A DNA stretch of 64,000 nucleotides from Candidatus Babeliales bacterium (GCA_040879965.1 JBBDJI010000013.1:234365-298364), one strand, 5' to 3'; shown: positions 7,296 through 16,295, counted from the stretch's first letter. Notes: generated by a model from the letters alone, not told the origin. Made by a program: numbers and translations.

Positions 7296-9572
7296 TTATA
7301 CACGAAGTTTATTGTATAATGTTCGTAATTGATTAGAAAGATTGGTTATTGAATTATGGAGAGCTTGATAATTAACGGGTGTTGGCGCTGGAGCAGGGGC
7401 AGGTTCTAAGATCTTTACGGTATCTGTTAATCCTCTCTCTTGTGCATAATCAAGAGCGGTTTTACCCTCATTATTTTGAATTGATGGGTCCGCACCTTTA
7501 TCAAGAAGTGTTTTTACAAGCTGAGCAATTTGATTATCAGGTATTACTAAAGAATTTACTACAACTATTAAAGGAGTATCTCCAGTTGCAGGATTTTTTT
7601 CATTAGGATTACCGCCATAGTCTAATAATGTTTTAAATGCTTCAAATTGATTGTAATATGCTGCTCTCCATAATGCTGATACTTGCCTAGGTAAACCTAA
7701 TTCGGGGGCTTTTGATGGCTTACTTATATATTCTTGCAAGTTTGGATATCCACTATCTTGCAAATCCTGTAAAATAAATTTTACGATATTATTATGCCCA
7801 TTGCGTGCTGCAAGCATTAATGGAGTACGATCGAAATTATCAGTAGCTTCTACCAAAGCTTTTTTTGCATTCAGTGGTTTATTTTGCAAAAGTTGTTTTA
7901 CTTTATCTAGATTTCCAATAGCAGCTGCATTTAATAGTTCTTTTTTTTCATCAACAGGTGCTTTTTTTAAAATTTTATCAAGTTTTTGTTGTACTTCTTG
8001 AGACAGTGGTGCATTGATTCCCCATTTACGTTTTAAATCTAATATTTTATTTATAAGCAGCTTACGAGAAATTCCTTCTGAAAGTTTTTCAATGGCATTT
8101 AATAATGCTTCGGTAAATTCATTACGTATTTTTTTGCTGAAATAACCGGCAAATTGAATTTGATCTAAAAGGCCTAAATTATTTATTGTTGTATTAGTAA
8201 AAATTTCTTTTTTAAGTAATTTATTTGGATCCTGAATATAAGGAAGTACTATTTGTTGATAAACTTTATCAGTCTCGTTTTTCAAAATTGATTCATCGGC
8301 AGGATTTTCAACTTTTCGTTCTAATGCACCGAGATATATATAATGTATAGTTCTTAAAACAGGAAAATTTTCAATTTGCGGTAAGGTATTTTCTATAAAA
8401 GCATCAATTTTTTCAATAAATTCTTTTTTATTTTGCTCGTTTTCTAAATTTAACTTATTGTATTCAATGAAAAGTGCTTTTGCATTACTGAGAATAAGCG
8501 GAAATTGATTTATTTTTTGTGGTATATAATTTTCAAAAATGTTCTTATAAAATTCATTAGCTAAATTATAAGCACTTTCTCCTTGGTTGTTTTGGATTAA
8601 TGGATTAGCACCTTTTCTTAAAAGCAAAGAAATTACTTGGCTCTTAATTGCTTCATTAGGATTATTTAGAGCATGTATTAGAGGCGTATCTCCTATGGGA
8701 TCTTGAATGTTTGTGTTTGCACCAACTTCAAGGAGTAGTTTGATTTTGTTAATATCATTTAGATCTTTTGCATACCGAACCAAATGACTTATGAGCGGCG
8801 TATCTGTATGATTTGTTGTATTTGGATTGGCATCATTTTTCAATAAAATTTCCATTGTTTCCTGATCAGCGAATCTAGCTGCTCTCCATAATGCCGAAAC
8901 TTGTTTTCCTTGAGCTGCATCTTTTCGATTAATATATTCTTTGAGTTCTAAATATTTATTTATCTTTATATCGTTTAATAAAGCTTCGACAATATCTTTA
9001 TGGTTATTACGCGCTGCAATCATTAATGCTGTTTTTCCTTCTTGATCGACTATATTTAAAAGTTCTTTTTTTTGATCATTTGAAGAAGCAGTTAAAATAT
9101 TTATAATTTCTTGTATTTTCCCTGCCTCAATTAACAAAAGCCATCCTTTTTTTATCTCTTGAAATATTTTGGTTTTATTGCTTTCCAGGGAATTAGCGAT
9201 TTCCTTATAATTATTTTGCCTTGCAACTTCTATAGGGTTTAAACCGGTATTATTTTTTTTATTTAAAAGCTTTAATTTTTCTTCTGCAGATAAAATTTCT
9301 GCTCTTTGCAAAAGGAATTGAACAATTTCCGAATTGCCTTTGCTTGCCGCAATATGTAATGCCGTATCACCTTCTGTATTGGTAGCAAAAAGTAGTTCTT
9401 CTGTTTGCTGTCCGGATTTTTCTCTAAATGCGGCTTGGGCATTGAGCCTACTATTATTTTTTGCTGCATCAAATAATAAATTAATATCTTTTTGCGATAC
9501 TTGTGAGAAAAGATTATTTAATGTAAAAAAAGAAACAAAAATCATTATTTGTGCTAGAAATTGTTTTTTCAC
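7296..9572 (-). CDS. Large secreted ankyrin-repeat protein with Pro-Ala linker and C-terminal tail
   Basis: The 758-residue protein starts with GTG at 9572 behind AGGA. A signal peptide (MKKQFLAQIMIFVSFFTLNNLFS) is followed by ankyrin repeats in two blocks, roughly residues 40-350 and 555-715, separated by a helical region without obvious repeats. Typical units read GDTALHIAASKGNSEIVQFL and RTPLMLAARNGHNNIVKFIL. The end is a PAPAPAPTP linker plus a 30-residue helical tail (NYQALHNSITNLSNQLRTL). That tail and the last ankyrin unit are nearly identical to those of the next ankyrin gene, down to DNA level. A host-directed binding role is likely but inferred. Confidence 0.92.
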   Translation of the reverse strand: MKKQFLAQIMIFVSFFTLNNLFSQVSQKDINLLFDAAKNNSRLNAQAAFREKSGQQTEELLFATNTEGDTALHIAASKGNSEIVQFLLQRAEILSAEEKLKLLNKKNNTGLNPIEVARQNNYKEIANSLESNKTKIFQEIKKGWLLLIEAGKIQEIINILTASSNDQKKELLNIVDQEGKTALMIAARNNHKDIVEALLNDIKINKYLELKEYINRKDAAQGKQVSALWRAARFADQETMEILLKNDANPNTTNHTDTPLISHLVRYAKDLNDINKIKLLLEVGANTNIQDPIGDTPLIHALNNPNEAIKSQVISLLLRKGANPLIQNNQGESAYNLANEFYKNIFENYIPQKINQFPLILSNAKALFIEYNKLNLENEQNKKEFIEKIDAFIENTLPQIENFPVLRTIHYIYLGALERKVENPADESILKNETDKVYQQIVLPYIQDPNKLLKKEIFTNTTINNLGLLDQIQFAGYFSKKIRNEFTEALLNAIEKLSEGISRKLLINKILDLKRKWGINAPLSQEVQQKLDKILKKAPVDEKKELLNAAAIGNLDKVKQLLQNKPLNAKKALVEATDNFDRTPLMLAARNGHNNIVKFILQDLQDSGYPNLQEYISKPSKAPELGLPRQVSALWRAAYYNQFEAFKTLLDYGGNPNEKNPATGDTPLIVVVNSLVIPDNQIAQLVKTLLDKGADPSIQNNEGKTALDYAQERGLTDTVKILEPAPAPAPTPVNYQALHNSITNLSNQLRTLYNKLRV
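7306..7515. repeat. Direct repeat copy A (3' end of ankyrin gene)
   Basis: About 210 bases encoding the last ankyrin unit, the Pro-Ala linker and the tail are nearly the same as bases 9793-10000 in the neighbouring ankyrin gene, while the rest of the two genes has diverged. The limits are approximate, read by eye. Confidence 0.85.
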
Positions 9573-9731
9573 TTTTTTCCTTTTTTTATCGAGATAATTT
9601 TTACTTAAACTTACATTAATGAATTTTTCTGCAGGAAGACAAGATTTTAAATTTTAATAGTTAAGAATGCTTTCTCATATATTAAGCTTGCTTTGCCAAC
9701 CTGTTTTTTGTAGAGCTAAAAAACCTGTGGC

Positions 9732-9778
9732 GCAAGATAAAAAAACCCTGGCTTACCGCCAGGGTTTTTTTATCTTGC
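9732..9778 (-). terminator. Very long perfect hairpin terminator
   Basis: A 21-bp perfect inverted repeat (arms beginning GCAAGATAAAAAAACCCTGG) encloses a 5-base loop (TTACC, 9753-9757). Either strand gives a GC core followed by seven T residues, so it is bidirectional in principle. It sits 7 bases after the stop codon of the minus-strand ankyrin gene ending at 9785. Confidence 0.9.
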
Positions 9779-9784
9779 AAAGTT

Positions 9785-11230
9785 TTATGCTTGCAATTTA
9801 TTGTACAATAATGTGAGTTGATTAGAAAGATTGGTTATTGAGTTATAAAGAGCTTGATAATTAACGGGTGTTGGCGCTGGAGCAGGAGCTGGCTTTAAGA
9901 TATTTGCGGTATCTGTTAATCCTCTCTCTTGTGCATAATCAAGAGCGGTTTTATCTTCATTATTTTGAATTAATGGGTCCGCACCTTTATCAAGAAGTAT
10001 TTTTGCAATTTCTGCGATATTTTTGTCTGTATTGGTAGTAAGTACTACTCTTATTAGGGGTGTATTGCCATCGTTATTTGTTATATTAGGATTAGCACCA
10101 GCATTTAATAAAAATTTAAAGCCATTAAAATTAGCTGCCAATAGATGTAGAGGCGTATCACCATCTTTATTTTTAAAATTAATATCTGCGCCCATTGCTA
10201 TTAATTTGTTTGTAATAACATCTTTTTCGCGCAGTAGTGCAGGAAATAAAGCAATCAATCCACTATTGTCTGGAGTATTAACAATTGTTTGTTTAGCATT
10301 TTTATCTGCGATTTTATCTACAGCATCTAAAATAGTATTTATGATTTGAGAATAGAGTTCATCAGAAGCATAAGTCAAAACCTTACGTAATCCAGTTTGT
10401 CCATTATCATTTTGCCAAGATAATACTTCTATAAGTTTAGCCTGATCATTTTTTACCGCATCAAGAATTTCATTAACTTTAGTTAAATCATTATTTTCAA
10501 TTGCTTTGAACCATTCATCTTTTTTAATTTTTTCAGTTGGAGTATATTTTTCTAAAAGAGCTTTAGTGTTAGCTAGGCCTCTCTCTTGCGCATAATCAAA
10601 GGCAGTTTTTTCAGAATTATCTTTAATTAAAGGATCAGCTTTTCCTTCCTCAAGAAGATATCCTACTATACCTGTAATTGCAGGAGCAGGTTTGCCTGAC
10701 AGGATAGCTTTCATAAGAGGAGTTTGGCCAGCATCATTTTCAATATTAGGATTAGCATTGTTTGTTATTAAAAAATTAACGTTGTTAAAATTTAGTTTCC
10801 CCGCATATTGGTGTAATAGCGTATCTCCATTCTCATATTGCAAATTAAGATCTGTATCCTTTAACTCGTTAAATAAACTGTTATTCTCCAAAGCATAATA
10901 TAAAGCAGTATAGCTATTGACATTCCGTGCATTAATAATATTTTTTTTTGTATCTTCGTTTGTTATTAGTTTTATAGCATCTAAAATAGTATTGGCTATA
11001 TTAATCTTTTTTTGCTGTAAGGCAGCTATTAATCCAGTTTGTTCCTCAGTATCCTGCCAAGATAATACTTCTATAAGATTAGCCTGATCTGTTTTTACCG
11101 CATTAAGTATGTTGTTAATTTTAGTTAAATCATTATCTTCAATTGCTTTGAACCATTCCTCCTGAGTCACAGCCGAAGAAATATTTGCAGTACATAAAAA
11201 GAAAGTCAGTATGAGATATTTTTTTTGCAT
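9785..11230 (-). CDS. Secreted ankyrin-repeat protein with two tandem modules
   Basis: The 481-residue protein begins with a signal peptide (MQKKYLILTFFLCTANISSA). The mature part consists of two related modules: each starts with EEWFKAIEDNDLTKINNIL or DEWFKAIENNDLTKVNEIL, runs through ankyrin units (GDTLLHQYAGKLNFNNVNFL, GDTPLHLLAANFNGFKFLL) and ends with KTAFDYAQERGLANT or KTALDYAQERGLTDT. It finishes with PAPAPAPTP and the same helical tail as the 758-residue ankyrin protein. GAGG lies before the ATG at 11230. The two-module structure points to an internal duplication. Target unknown. Confidence 0.9.
   Translation of the reverse strand: MQKKYLILTFFLCTANISSAVTQEEWFKAIEDNDLTKINNILNAVKTDQANLIEVLSWQDTEEQTGLIAALQQKKINIANTILDAIKLITNEDTKKNIINARNVNSYTALYYALENNSLFNELKDTDLNLQYENGDTLLHQYAGKLNFNNVNFLITNNANPNIENDAGQTPLMKAILSGKPAPAITGIVGYLLEEGKADPLIKDNSEKTAFDYAQERGLANTKALLEKYTPTEKIKKDEWFKAIENNDLTKVNEILDAVKNDQAKLIEVLSWQNDNGQTGLRKVLTYASDELYSQIINTILDAVDKIADKNAKQTIVNTPDNSGLIALFPALLREKDVITNKLIAMGADINFKNKDGDTPLHLLAANFNGFKFLLNAGANPNITNNDGNTPLIRVVLTTNTDKNIAEIAKILLDKGADPLIQNNEDKTALDYAQERGLTDTANILKPAPAPAPTPVNYQALYNSITNLSNQLTLLYNKLQA
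9793..10000. repeat. Direct repeat copy B (3' end of ankyrin gene)
   Basis: This is the partner of bases 7306-7515. It encodes the shared last ankyrin unit, the PAPAPAPTP linker and the terminal helix. It is consistent with duplication followed by divergence upstream or with gene conversion of the ends. Confidence 0.85.
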
Positions 11231-11428
11231 ATGATTTTCCTCTTTTTCAATACGCTAGTTATCTTTTTAACCATACTGTAATGAATTTTTTTTTAGAGAA
11301 ACAAGAGTTTAAGTTTTAAGCATAAAGAAATAAGTCATAGAGCCAACTTTTTTTAACATGATCGTCAGCAGGTGAAGGAAACCCTGCATATTAAATTTTG
11401 GGACAATAAGATTTTATAGCAAAATCAA

Positions 11429-11458
11429 TTGATTTTTATATCTATTTTATATTAGAAT
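11429..11458 (+). promoter_or_regulatory. Promoter of the small secreted protein gene at 11498
   Basis: TTGATT (11429-11434) and TAGAAT (11453-11458) are 18 bases apart. The same TTGATT-N18-TAG(A/G)AT arrangement, with similar flanks (TATATTAG), precedes the two related genes at 19522 and 20217. That conservation supports it as a real promoter. Confidence 0.6.
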
Positions 11459-11497
11459 TAAGGTTGTGCGGGTTGAAAGTATTAAAGGAGAAAAAAA

Positions 11498-11887
11498 ATG
11501 ATGAAAAAATATCAAAACCTTTTATTTACAGCTTTTTTTGGACTTTCTAGTTTATTTTTATTTAAAGAATCATTCGCTTTAGAGAAGGTACGATTAAGTA
11601 CTATTACCAATAAAACCCAAGAAGACTTAAGGGTTACTATAGATTCTCTATATGGTTTTAGTAGCAAATCTTACAAAAGAGGACTCAGCCCAACTGGTAC
11701 TACAAATAGTTCTTTTCAGGTTGATCTGCAATCTGTAGCGCCTCGTTATATAAGCAAAAAAATGGAAGTAAAAACCCTATCAGGGAAGCATATAGCAAGC
11801 AAATATGGCGTAATAGCAGGGCGAGATTATGAAATTGTTGAATTAGAGAATGGTTCTATAGAAATTCGTGAACAAAAAACAAAATAA
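11498..11887 (+). CDS. Small secreted protein of the ITN(K/N)T family
   Basis: The 129-residue protein has a signal peptide (residues 1-27, core YQNLLFTAFFGLSSLFLF) and a mature beta-rich domain starting with LSTITNKTQEDLRVTID. I do not recognise a named family. It resembles at least four other genes in the window (11915, 12338, 19522, 20217), all with an ITNKT, ITNNT or ATNKT strand right after the signal and a C-terminal GKxY(D/R)II-type strand. AAAGGAG precedes the tandem ATG ATG start. It heads a three-gene run of such proteins and has the shared promoter. An extracytoplasmic beta-sandwich is a guess from strand pattern only. Confidence 0.75.
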   Translation: MMKKYQNLLFTAFFGLSSLFLFKESFALEKVRLSTITNKTQEDLRVTIDSLYGFSSKSYKRGLSPTGTTNSSFQVDLQSVAPRYISKKMEVKTLSGKHIASKYGVIAGRDYEIVELENGSIEIREQKTK

Positions 11888-11914
11888 GATTATGAAGTAG
11901 AAAAAAGGAAATTT

Positions 11915-12328
11915 ATGAAAGTAAGTCGTTTATTGATGTTTGTGTTAGCAGTTAGTTTATTTGCATATTATGAGATACAAGGACTTTACATTCAACAAGC
12001 ACCAATTAAACAAGCGGGTGCAGAAAGTATTATTACTAATAAAACACCACAAAAGCTTACTGTTTCAATTGAATATCAAACATATGGACCTGATGATTGT
12101 CTAATTACCAAAAATAATGATTATTCGCTTCAGAGCGGTGAGCGATTGAGCGCTAATCTGCAACCAATTCGCTTGCGAGGAGGTTATATTCTTAGAAAGT
12201 CTATTAAGATTTATTGTGATACCGCCAAAAAAAATCTAGCAACACAAAAGGGCAATCTTCTATCAGGCAAAAATTACGATATCATTGATGATGTACGGGG
12301 CTTTCCACAAATTCAACTTGGAAGATAG
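11915..12328 (+). CDS. Small secreted protein of the ITN(K/N)T family, cysteine-containing
   Basis: This is a 137-residue protein with an N-terminal signal (LLMFVLAVSLFAYYEIQGLY) and a mature part with SIITNKTPQKLTVSIEYQ, aligning with the preceding gene. It has two cysteines (in DDCLITK and IKIYCDTAKK) that could form a disulphide outside the cytoplasm. The C-terminal strand GKNYDIIDD matches GRDYEIVELE of its upstream neighbour. AAAAAGG precedes the ATG, 27 bases after the previous stop. Function unknown. Confidence 0.72.
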   Translation: MKVSRLLMFVLAVSLFAYYEIQGLYIQQAPIKQAGAESIITNKTPQKLTVSIEYQTYGPDDCLITKNNDYSLQSGERLSANLQPIRLRGGYILRKSIKIYCDTAKKNLATQKGNLLSGKNYDIIDDVRGFPQIQLGR

Positions 12329-12337
12329 GATAAGCTT

Positions 12338-12769
12338 ATGAAAAATAAGTTATTACTATGCATAGCAATATACAATCTGCTTACTTTTAATATGTATACT
12401 CAAGTGCCTCCAGTGTACGAAGCAGATGTGGCCATGGAAACTAAATTGCTCAATGTTACCGCAACCAACAAAACGGATTATGATATAGAAATTATAGTTT
12501 TCTATCAAAAAAGATGTGATGATGCTGGATATGTTCCTGCAGGTCAAATGACGTATACCATTGCACCACATCAATCGAATGATGCAATTCTTATTAGGAA
12601 TGGTATATGGAATCAATGTAATTGGAAAAGCAATTTACAGGTAACTTTTAGCGAAAATGGCCAGCCAGCAAAAGTAATAACTAAAGACAATGTTGAATCG
12701 TTTAATTTTATTTTGTTGCCATCGTTCGAAATTACTAAAGATTTCAAGATGCCTGAAATTCTGCAATAA
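12338..12769 (+). CDS. Small secreted protein, divergent ITN(K/N)T family member
   Basis: The 143-residue protein has a signal peptide (MKNKLLLCIAIYNLLTFNMY). The mature domain carries NVTATNKTDYDIEIIVFYQ, equivalent to the ITNKT strand of the two genes upstream. Two cysteines lie in QKRCDDAG and NQCNWKS. It starts 9 bases after the preceding stop and is likely in the same transcript. It is the most diverged member of the run. Function unknown. Confidence 0.68.
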   Translation: MKNKLLLCIAIYNLLTFNMYTQVPPVYEADVAMETKLLNVTATNKTDYDIEIIVFYQKRCDDAGYVPAGQMTYTIAPHQSNDAILIRNGIWNQCNWKSNLQVTFSENGQPAKVITKDNVESFNFILLPSFEITKDFKMPEILQ

Positions 12770-12857
12770 AATGCATCAAGAAAAACTATTTAGCTCCTAT
12801 ATAATTTGTTAATATGGAGCAATCATGATATAATAATTCTTATAGAAAAGGGCTTAT

Positions 12858-13166
12858 GTGAGATATTATATATTAATTTTTTTACTATTTACCATATCTA
12901 GTTTTTCTTACGGACAAAGCATTGCTAAAGAAAAAGCAGAAGAGCTTTATAGCAAGATTGAAAACTTTATAAAAACATTGCCGGCTGATTTACAAAAACA
13001 GCTTACTGATCCTTGCGATGCAATCAAAGTTTTGTTGCATTATCTTTCAACCATCGATAAACCATTATCAGAAAAACAAAAAAGACAAACTTTAGCGCTT
13101 ATTGGTCTTTTAAAAGAATTACAGAAACATGAATTGTGTGCAAAAAATCTGAGACCAAATAAGTAA
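12858..13166 (+). CDS. Small exported helical protein, unknown function
   Basis: The 102-residue protein starts at GTG 12858 with AAAAGGG about 5 bases upstream; an ATG two bases earlier is out of frame and stops at once. Residues 1-20 are a signal peptide (LIFLLFTISSFSYGQ). The rest is helical and charged, with two cysteines (DPCDAIKV and HELCAKN). I do not recognise the family. It is read in the same direction as the small secreted genes before it, with its own probable start region. Confidence 0.6.
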   Translation: MRYYILIFLLFTISSFSYGQSIAKEKAEELYSKIENFIKTLPADLQKQLTDPCDAIKVLLHYLSTIDKPLSEKQKRQTLALIGLLKELQKHELCAKNLRPNK

Positions 13167-13286
13167 CCTCATTTAGCCTCAGATCTTGATACGAGTAACC
13201 GCTAAATAACCCGAAGGTTTTTAGACTTATATCACGCGTTCAAGAATTTTTGATATTCTTTCTATCTAATCTCAGTGTATAATAAT

Positions 13287-13310
13287 AAAACCCTTAAAAA
13301 CAAGGGTTTT
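13287..13310 (-). terminator. Rho-independent terminator of the hydrolase gene
   Basis: The stem AAAACCCTT / AAGGGTTTT (9 bp) with a 6-base loop lies 10 bases after the stop codon of the minus-strand hydrolase gene and is followed on that strand by a T-rich stretch. Confidence 0.75.
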
Positions 13311-13319
13311 TATGTTTTT

Positions 13320-14360
13320 TTATTCGTTTGTTGCTTGTTCGAGCTCCCGATTTAATGTTGATAATAAATCATCATCTTCTTCATTTTCATCAGTATTATT
13401 TTCATCCAATTGATTTCTTTTTCTCAGGCGTTGTGCTACTTCTTCAACAGAAGGCTGACAAATACTTAATAATTGTTGACCTCGTACCGCTAATTCTGGA
13501 TTATGTGGAAGACCGTATTTTTTGTAAAAAGCATGAACTGCATATAAATATGCATCGCCATCTGGCCCATTAATTAATTTACCATGTGCGCCTGAAGCAA
13601 GCTCAACCAAATACACATTTTCATGGCCAGCTTGTTTTAGTTTTATATATAATCGACGAGAACTTTTAATAGGCACCACTTTATCTTTTTTTGAATGAAC
13701 GAACATAACTGGTATTGTATGAGGGACTTTTTCAATAGTATGTAAAGGGAAAGTGCCCTGTGGATTTATGCTTGGAAAATGTTTTTGGCAAATTTTGTAA
13801 CCAATTTTTTCTGAAAATGGCACCCAGGATACGCAATAACGATCAAGTAAATGTCGAACTATTGAGGACAGTGAATCAAATGGAGATTCTAAAATGAGCG
13901 CTTTTACATAATCAGGCTGTTCTTGCGCTACATAATTTATAATAGTAGCCGATCCACGAGAGATGCCAGTAAGAACCATATCGAAATTCGGTAATTCTAC
14001 TTTTGTTTTTTGACATGCGAGAGCTAATCGATTAGTATCTTCATCTTGCCCAAGATTTACTTTTTTGCGAAAATATTCATTATCATCATTCTTCGCGTCA
14101 GCAAAATTGAATAATACCAATGGTTCATTAATAAGCCATCGATCATTGAAACGCAAAGAATTATCTTCATTTTTATCAATAATACGAGAAAATAAAGTAA
14201 TTCCTTGGTTTTGTGTAGCGCCTAAACCGTGCGCAAATAGATAAGCGGTAGAATGTTCTGGTTCACGAAATTGCCGAATATTAAAGTTAAATTCACCTTC
14301 ATTCAGTTGGTCTGCGGTAAGATATGATGAAAAAAATAATAAGACATAAAACCACAACAT
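13320..14360 (-). CDS. Exported alpha/beta hydrolase
   Basis: The 346-residue protein has an N-terminal signal (MLWFYVLLFFSSYLTA) and an alpha/beta-hydrolase fold. The oxyanion region is AYLFAHGLGA, the nucleophile elbow GISRG holds the catalytic serine, the acid is in HSKKDKVVPI, and the histidine is in SGAHGKL. The C-terminal 40 residues are acidic and low-complexity (NNTDENEEDDD). GGGGGAGG precedes the ATG. A clear paralogue lies at 50806-51840 with the same elbow (GVSRG) and acid (TSKKDTVVP). The fold suggests an esterase, lipase or peptidase; the substrate cannot be told. Confidence 0.88.
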   Translation of the reverse strand: MLWFYVLLFFSSYLTADQLNEGEFNFNIRQFREPEHSTAYLFAHGLGATQNQGITLFSRIIDKNEDNSLRFNDRWLINEPLVLFNFADAKNDDNEYFRKKVNLGQDEDTNRLALACQKTKVELPNFDMVLTGISRGSATIINYVAQEQPDYVKALILESPFDSLSSIVRHLLDRYCVSWVPFSEKIGYKICQKHFPSINPQGTFPLHTIEKVPHTIPVMFVHSKKDKVVPIKSSRRLYIKLKQAGHENVYLVELASGAHGKLINGPDGDAYLYAVHAFYKKYGLPHNPELAVRGQQLLSICQPSVEEVAQRLRKRNQLDENNTDENEEDDDLLSTLNRELEQATNE

Positions 14361-14713
14361 AACGTCCTCCCCCTTGATTTTTGATATAACATTATTCTCT
14401 ATTTTAAATTCTATTCTTTGAAGAGATCAATAGTTTTAGTGAACAAACAAATCCAAGTAGAAAATACGGCGTTTTTAGATTAGGTTGTTATGAAAATTGT
14501 AGAGGTATTGTTTTTTATGATTTTTATGATCAAATTCTTTTTGAATGAAGGTGTTATAATTTGTATAAATTTTAATTTATAAATTATTATCAATTATTTT
14601 CTATAAAAATTAACGCTTTTTTTTATGTAAAAGTTATACATTTTTAGTTGACAATGCATAGAAAAAAAGGAATAACTAAGTGTCATTGTTGGTACAAATT
14701 CAAAAGGGATAGT
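14361..14713. other. Intergenic region with an extended -10 promoter, otherwise empty
   Basis: About 350 bases separate the divergent hydrolase and AAA+ genes. The only clear signal is TGTTATAAT at 14552-14560. Open frames reaching in from 14648 lack a ribosome-binding site. I see no RNA gene. Confidence 0.5.
14552..14560 (+). promoter_or_regulatory. Extended -10 promoter element for the AAA+ gene
   Basis: TGTTATAAT is a perfect extended -10 box (TGnTATAAT). No convincing -35 lies 17 bases upstream, which extended -10 promoters can tolerate. It would give a leader of about 145 bases before the GTG at 14714. Confidence 0.5.
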
Positions 14714-15820
14714 GTGAATAAAAATAATTACTTAATTTTTTTAATGATTTGCACAAATATATATGGAATGGAAGAAGATTCTCAGGCCTTTTCTAATAGT
14801 TCATTAAAAAAAAATTTCGTTGAATTGTATAATCATGAATTAACCCAAGAATCCGAGGGGACTTTTTATCAAGATAATCTAAATCAAACTCCTGAGAATA
14901 ATTTAAAGAATGAGCTTAGGGAAACATTATATAAATTAAATGCAAAAAATATCTCAAAAAAAGAAGTTGATTCCAAATTAATAAAATTAGCATTGGAAAA
15001 TTGCCCAAATAGGTTAAAAATTTTAATAAAAAAATTTGAAGCAAAAAAAGATAATCCAGAAGTTCAATATATTTTGCCAACCAGAATACTTTTAGAAGGG
15101 CCATCTGGTTCAGGAAAATCACTTCTTGCACAAATTATTGCCAAAAAGGCAAAGCCTAAAACTTATTTTTTAAAAGGAACAGCCTTTGCAAATGAGTATC
15201 AAAATTCTGGAGCTCAAAATCTGAATAAATTGTTTGAGCCGTTGTTAAAACTAAATAAAAAAGTAGCGATCATTATTGATGAATTAACTGCATTAGGGAA
15301 ATGCTCTTCTTCTAACAATAATAATCGAGTAGATCCTGAGATAATAAAAGAATTTTGGATGTTATTAGATAAGTGTGATGAAAAAGATAATATTTTAGTC
15401 ATTGCGACCGCTAATGAAATAAATCAGTTACCTCAACAAATTAAAACGCGATTTGCTATCGATTCTTTTTCTATTGATCACCCACAAAAAGAATTTCGAC
15501 TAACTATATTAAAAGAATTTTTACCTGAATTTGGTAATTTATGTTACTGGCAAAAGTATTGGTACTTGTATCAAACAAGTAATGTATCAATAAGAGAACT
15601 AAGAGCTATAATTAGAAATGTACGATTATATAAAGAGGATGCCGAGAAAAATATTTGTTTTGCAGATATTTGTAAAGAATTATCCAATTTTCATAAATCG
15701 CAAAAAAAATATCAAATACCTATAAGTAAAAAAATTATGAACAATTTGCATTGGATAATTCCAACTATAAGTAGCATTTTATTGCAGCAGCAATTTATTA
15801 CAAGGAAGTTTCTTCAATAG
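14714..15820 (+). CDS. AAA+ ATPase with N-terminal signal-like and C-terminal hydrophobic segments (copy 1)
   Basis: The GTG at 14714 has AAAAGGGA 4 bases upstream and gives 368 residues. With this start the Walker A lysine falls at residue 135, exactly as in the paralogue at 16296. Residues 1-18 look like a signal peptide (MNKNNYLIFLMICTNIYG), followed by ME. The AAA+ core has Walker A GPSGSGKS, Walker B VAIIIDELTAL, sensor-1 region LVIATANEINQLP and an arginine-finger-like KTRFA. The C-terminus carries a short hydrophobic segment (WIIPTISSILL). It is close to FtsH/katanin-type single-ring AAA modules in outline. An ATPase outside the cytoplasm would lack ATP, so either the segment is a membrane anchor or the protein works in a host cell. 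Confidence 0.85.
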   Translation: MNKNNYLIFLMICTNIYGMEEDSQAFSNSSLKKNFVELYNHELTQESEGTFYQDNLNQTPENNLKNELRETLYKLNAKNISKKEVDSKLIKLALENCPNRLKILIKKFEAKKDNPEVQYILPTRILLEGPSGSGKSLLAQIIAKKAKPKTYFLKGTAFANEYQNSGAQNLNKLFEPLLKLNKKVAIIIDELTALGKCSSSNNNNRVDPEIIKEFWMLLDKCDEKDNILVIATANEINQLPQQIKTRFAIDSFSIDHPQKEFRLTILKEFLPEFGNLCYWQKYWYLYQTSNVSIRELRAIIRNVRLYKEDAEKNICFADICKELSNFHKSQKKYQIPISKKIMNNLHWIIPTISSILLQQQFITRKFLQ

Positions 15821-15891
15821 GAGAAACTATAAGATTTTTTAAAGATACTTTTGATCCTTTGGGTAATCTTATTCACCGAAAGATAAAATAA
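15775..15891 (+). pseudogene. Possible polymorphic-toxin C-terminal remnant
   Basis: A 38-codon open frame without a start codon overlaps the end of the AAA+ gene in another frame and ends FKDTFDPLGNLIHRKIK. Its TAA overlaps the ATG of the next gene (TAATG), the stop-start coupling often seen between toxin and immunity genes. The DPLGNLI phrase resembles tails of Rhs-type or contact-dependent toxins. Short length makes this tentative. Confidence 0.35.
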
Positions 15892-16252
15892 TGAATAGCA
15901 GGGAAGCTTTAGAATATTTTAAAAATTTAAAAATATCGAAAAATGAACTTATGGATCGAATACAATCAGAAAAATTAGAATTAATAATAGATGCTCCTGT
16001 TGTTATTTATTCTAAAGATCTAATTAATCTTCTAAATACATATAAAAAAAAGATATTTCTAAAAATCAATTAATTGAATGGGTTAATACTATTTGGTTTT
16101 CAGATTGGTATGATTATGCAGATGAAGAAGCAAATTTAATTGCAAGTGTAATGGAAAAATTAGAAGAATTAGATGAAGAAAATAAAATTTTAATGGACAG
16201 CGATATTGATTTTTATATTGAAGTCTTATCAAAAAATAAAGAAATTTTTTAA
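15891..16252 (+). pseudogene. Immunity-like gene split by a frameshift in an A8 run
   Basis: Frame 1 gives 60 residues and stops at 16073. From the run of eight A residues at 16044-16051 the -1 frame continues coherently to a stop at 16250-16252. The continuation includes QLIEWVNTIWFSDWYDYADE and EKLEELDEENKILMDSDID. One more A would give a single protein of about 120 residues. It is acidic, small and cytoplasmic, with the overall look of immunity proteins found after polymorphic toxins, and follows a possible toxin tail by a TAATG overlap. It could be a true pseudogene, be rescued by slippage on the A run, or reflect a sequencing error. Confidence 0.6.
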
Positions 16253-16295
16253 ATGTATACTAAAACTTTCTAACATTGATTAACAAGGCAATTAA

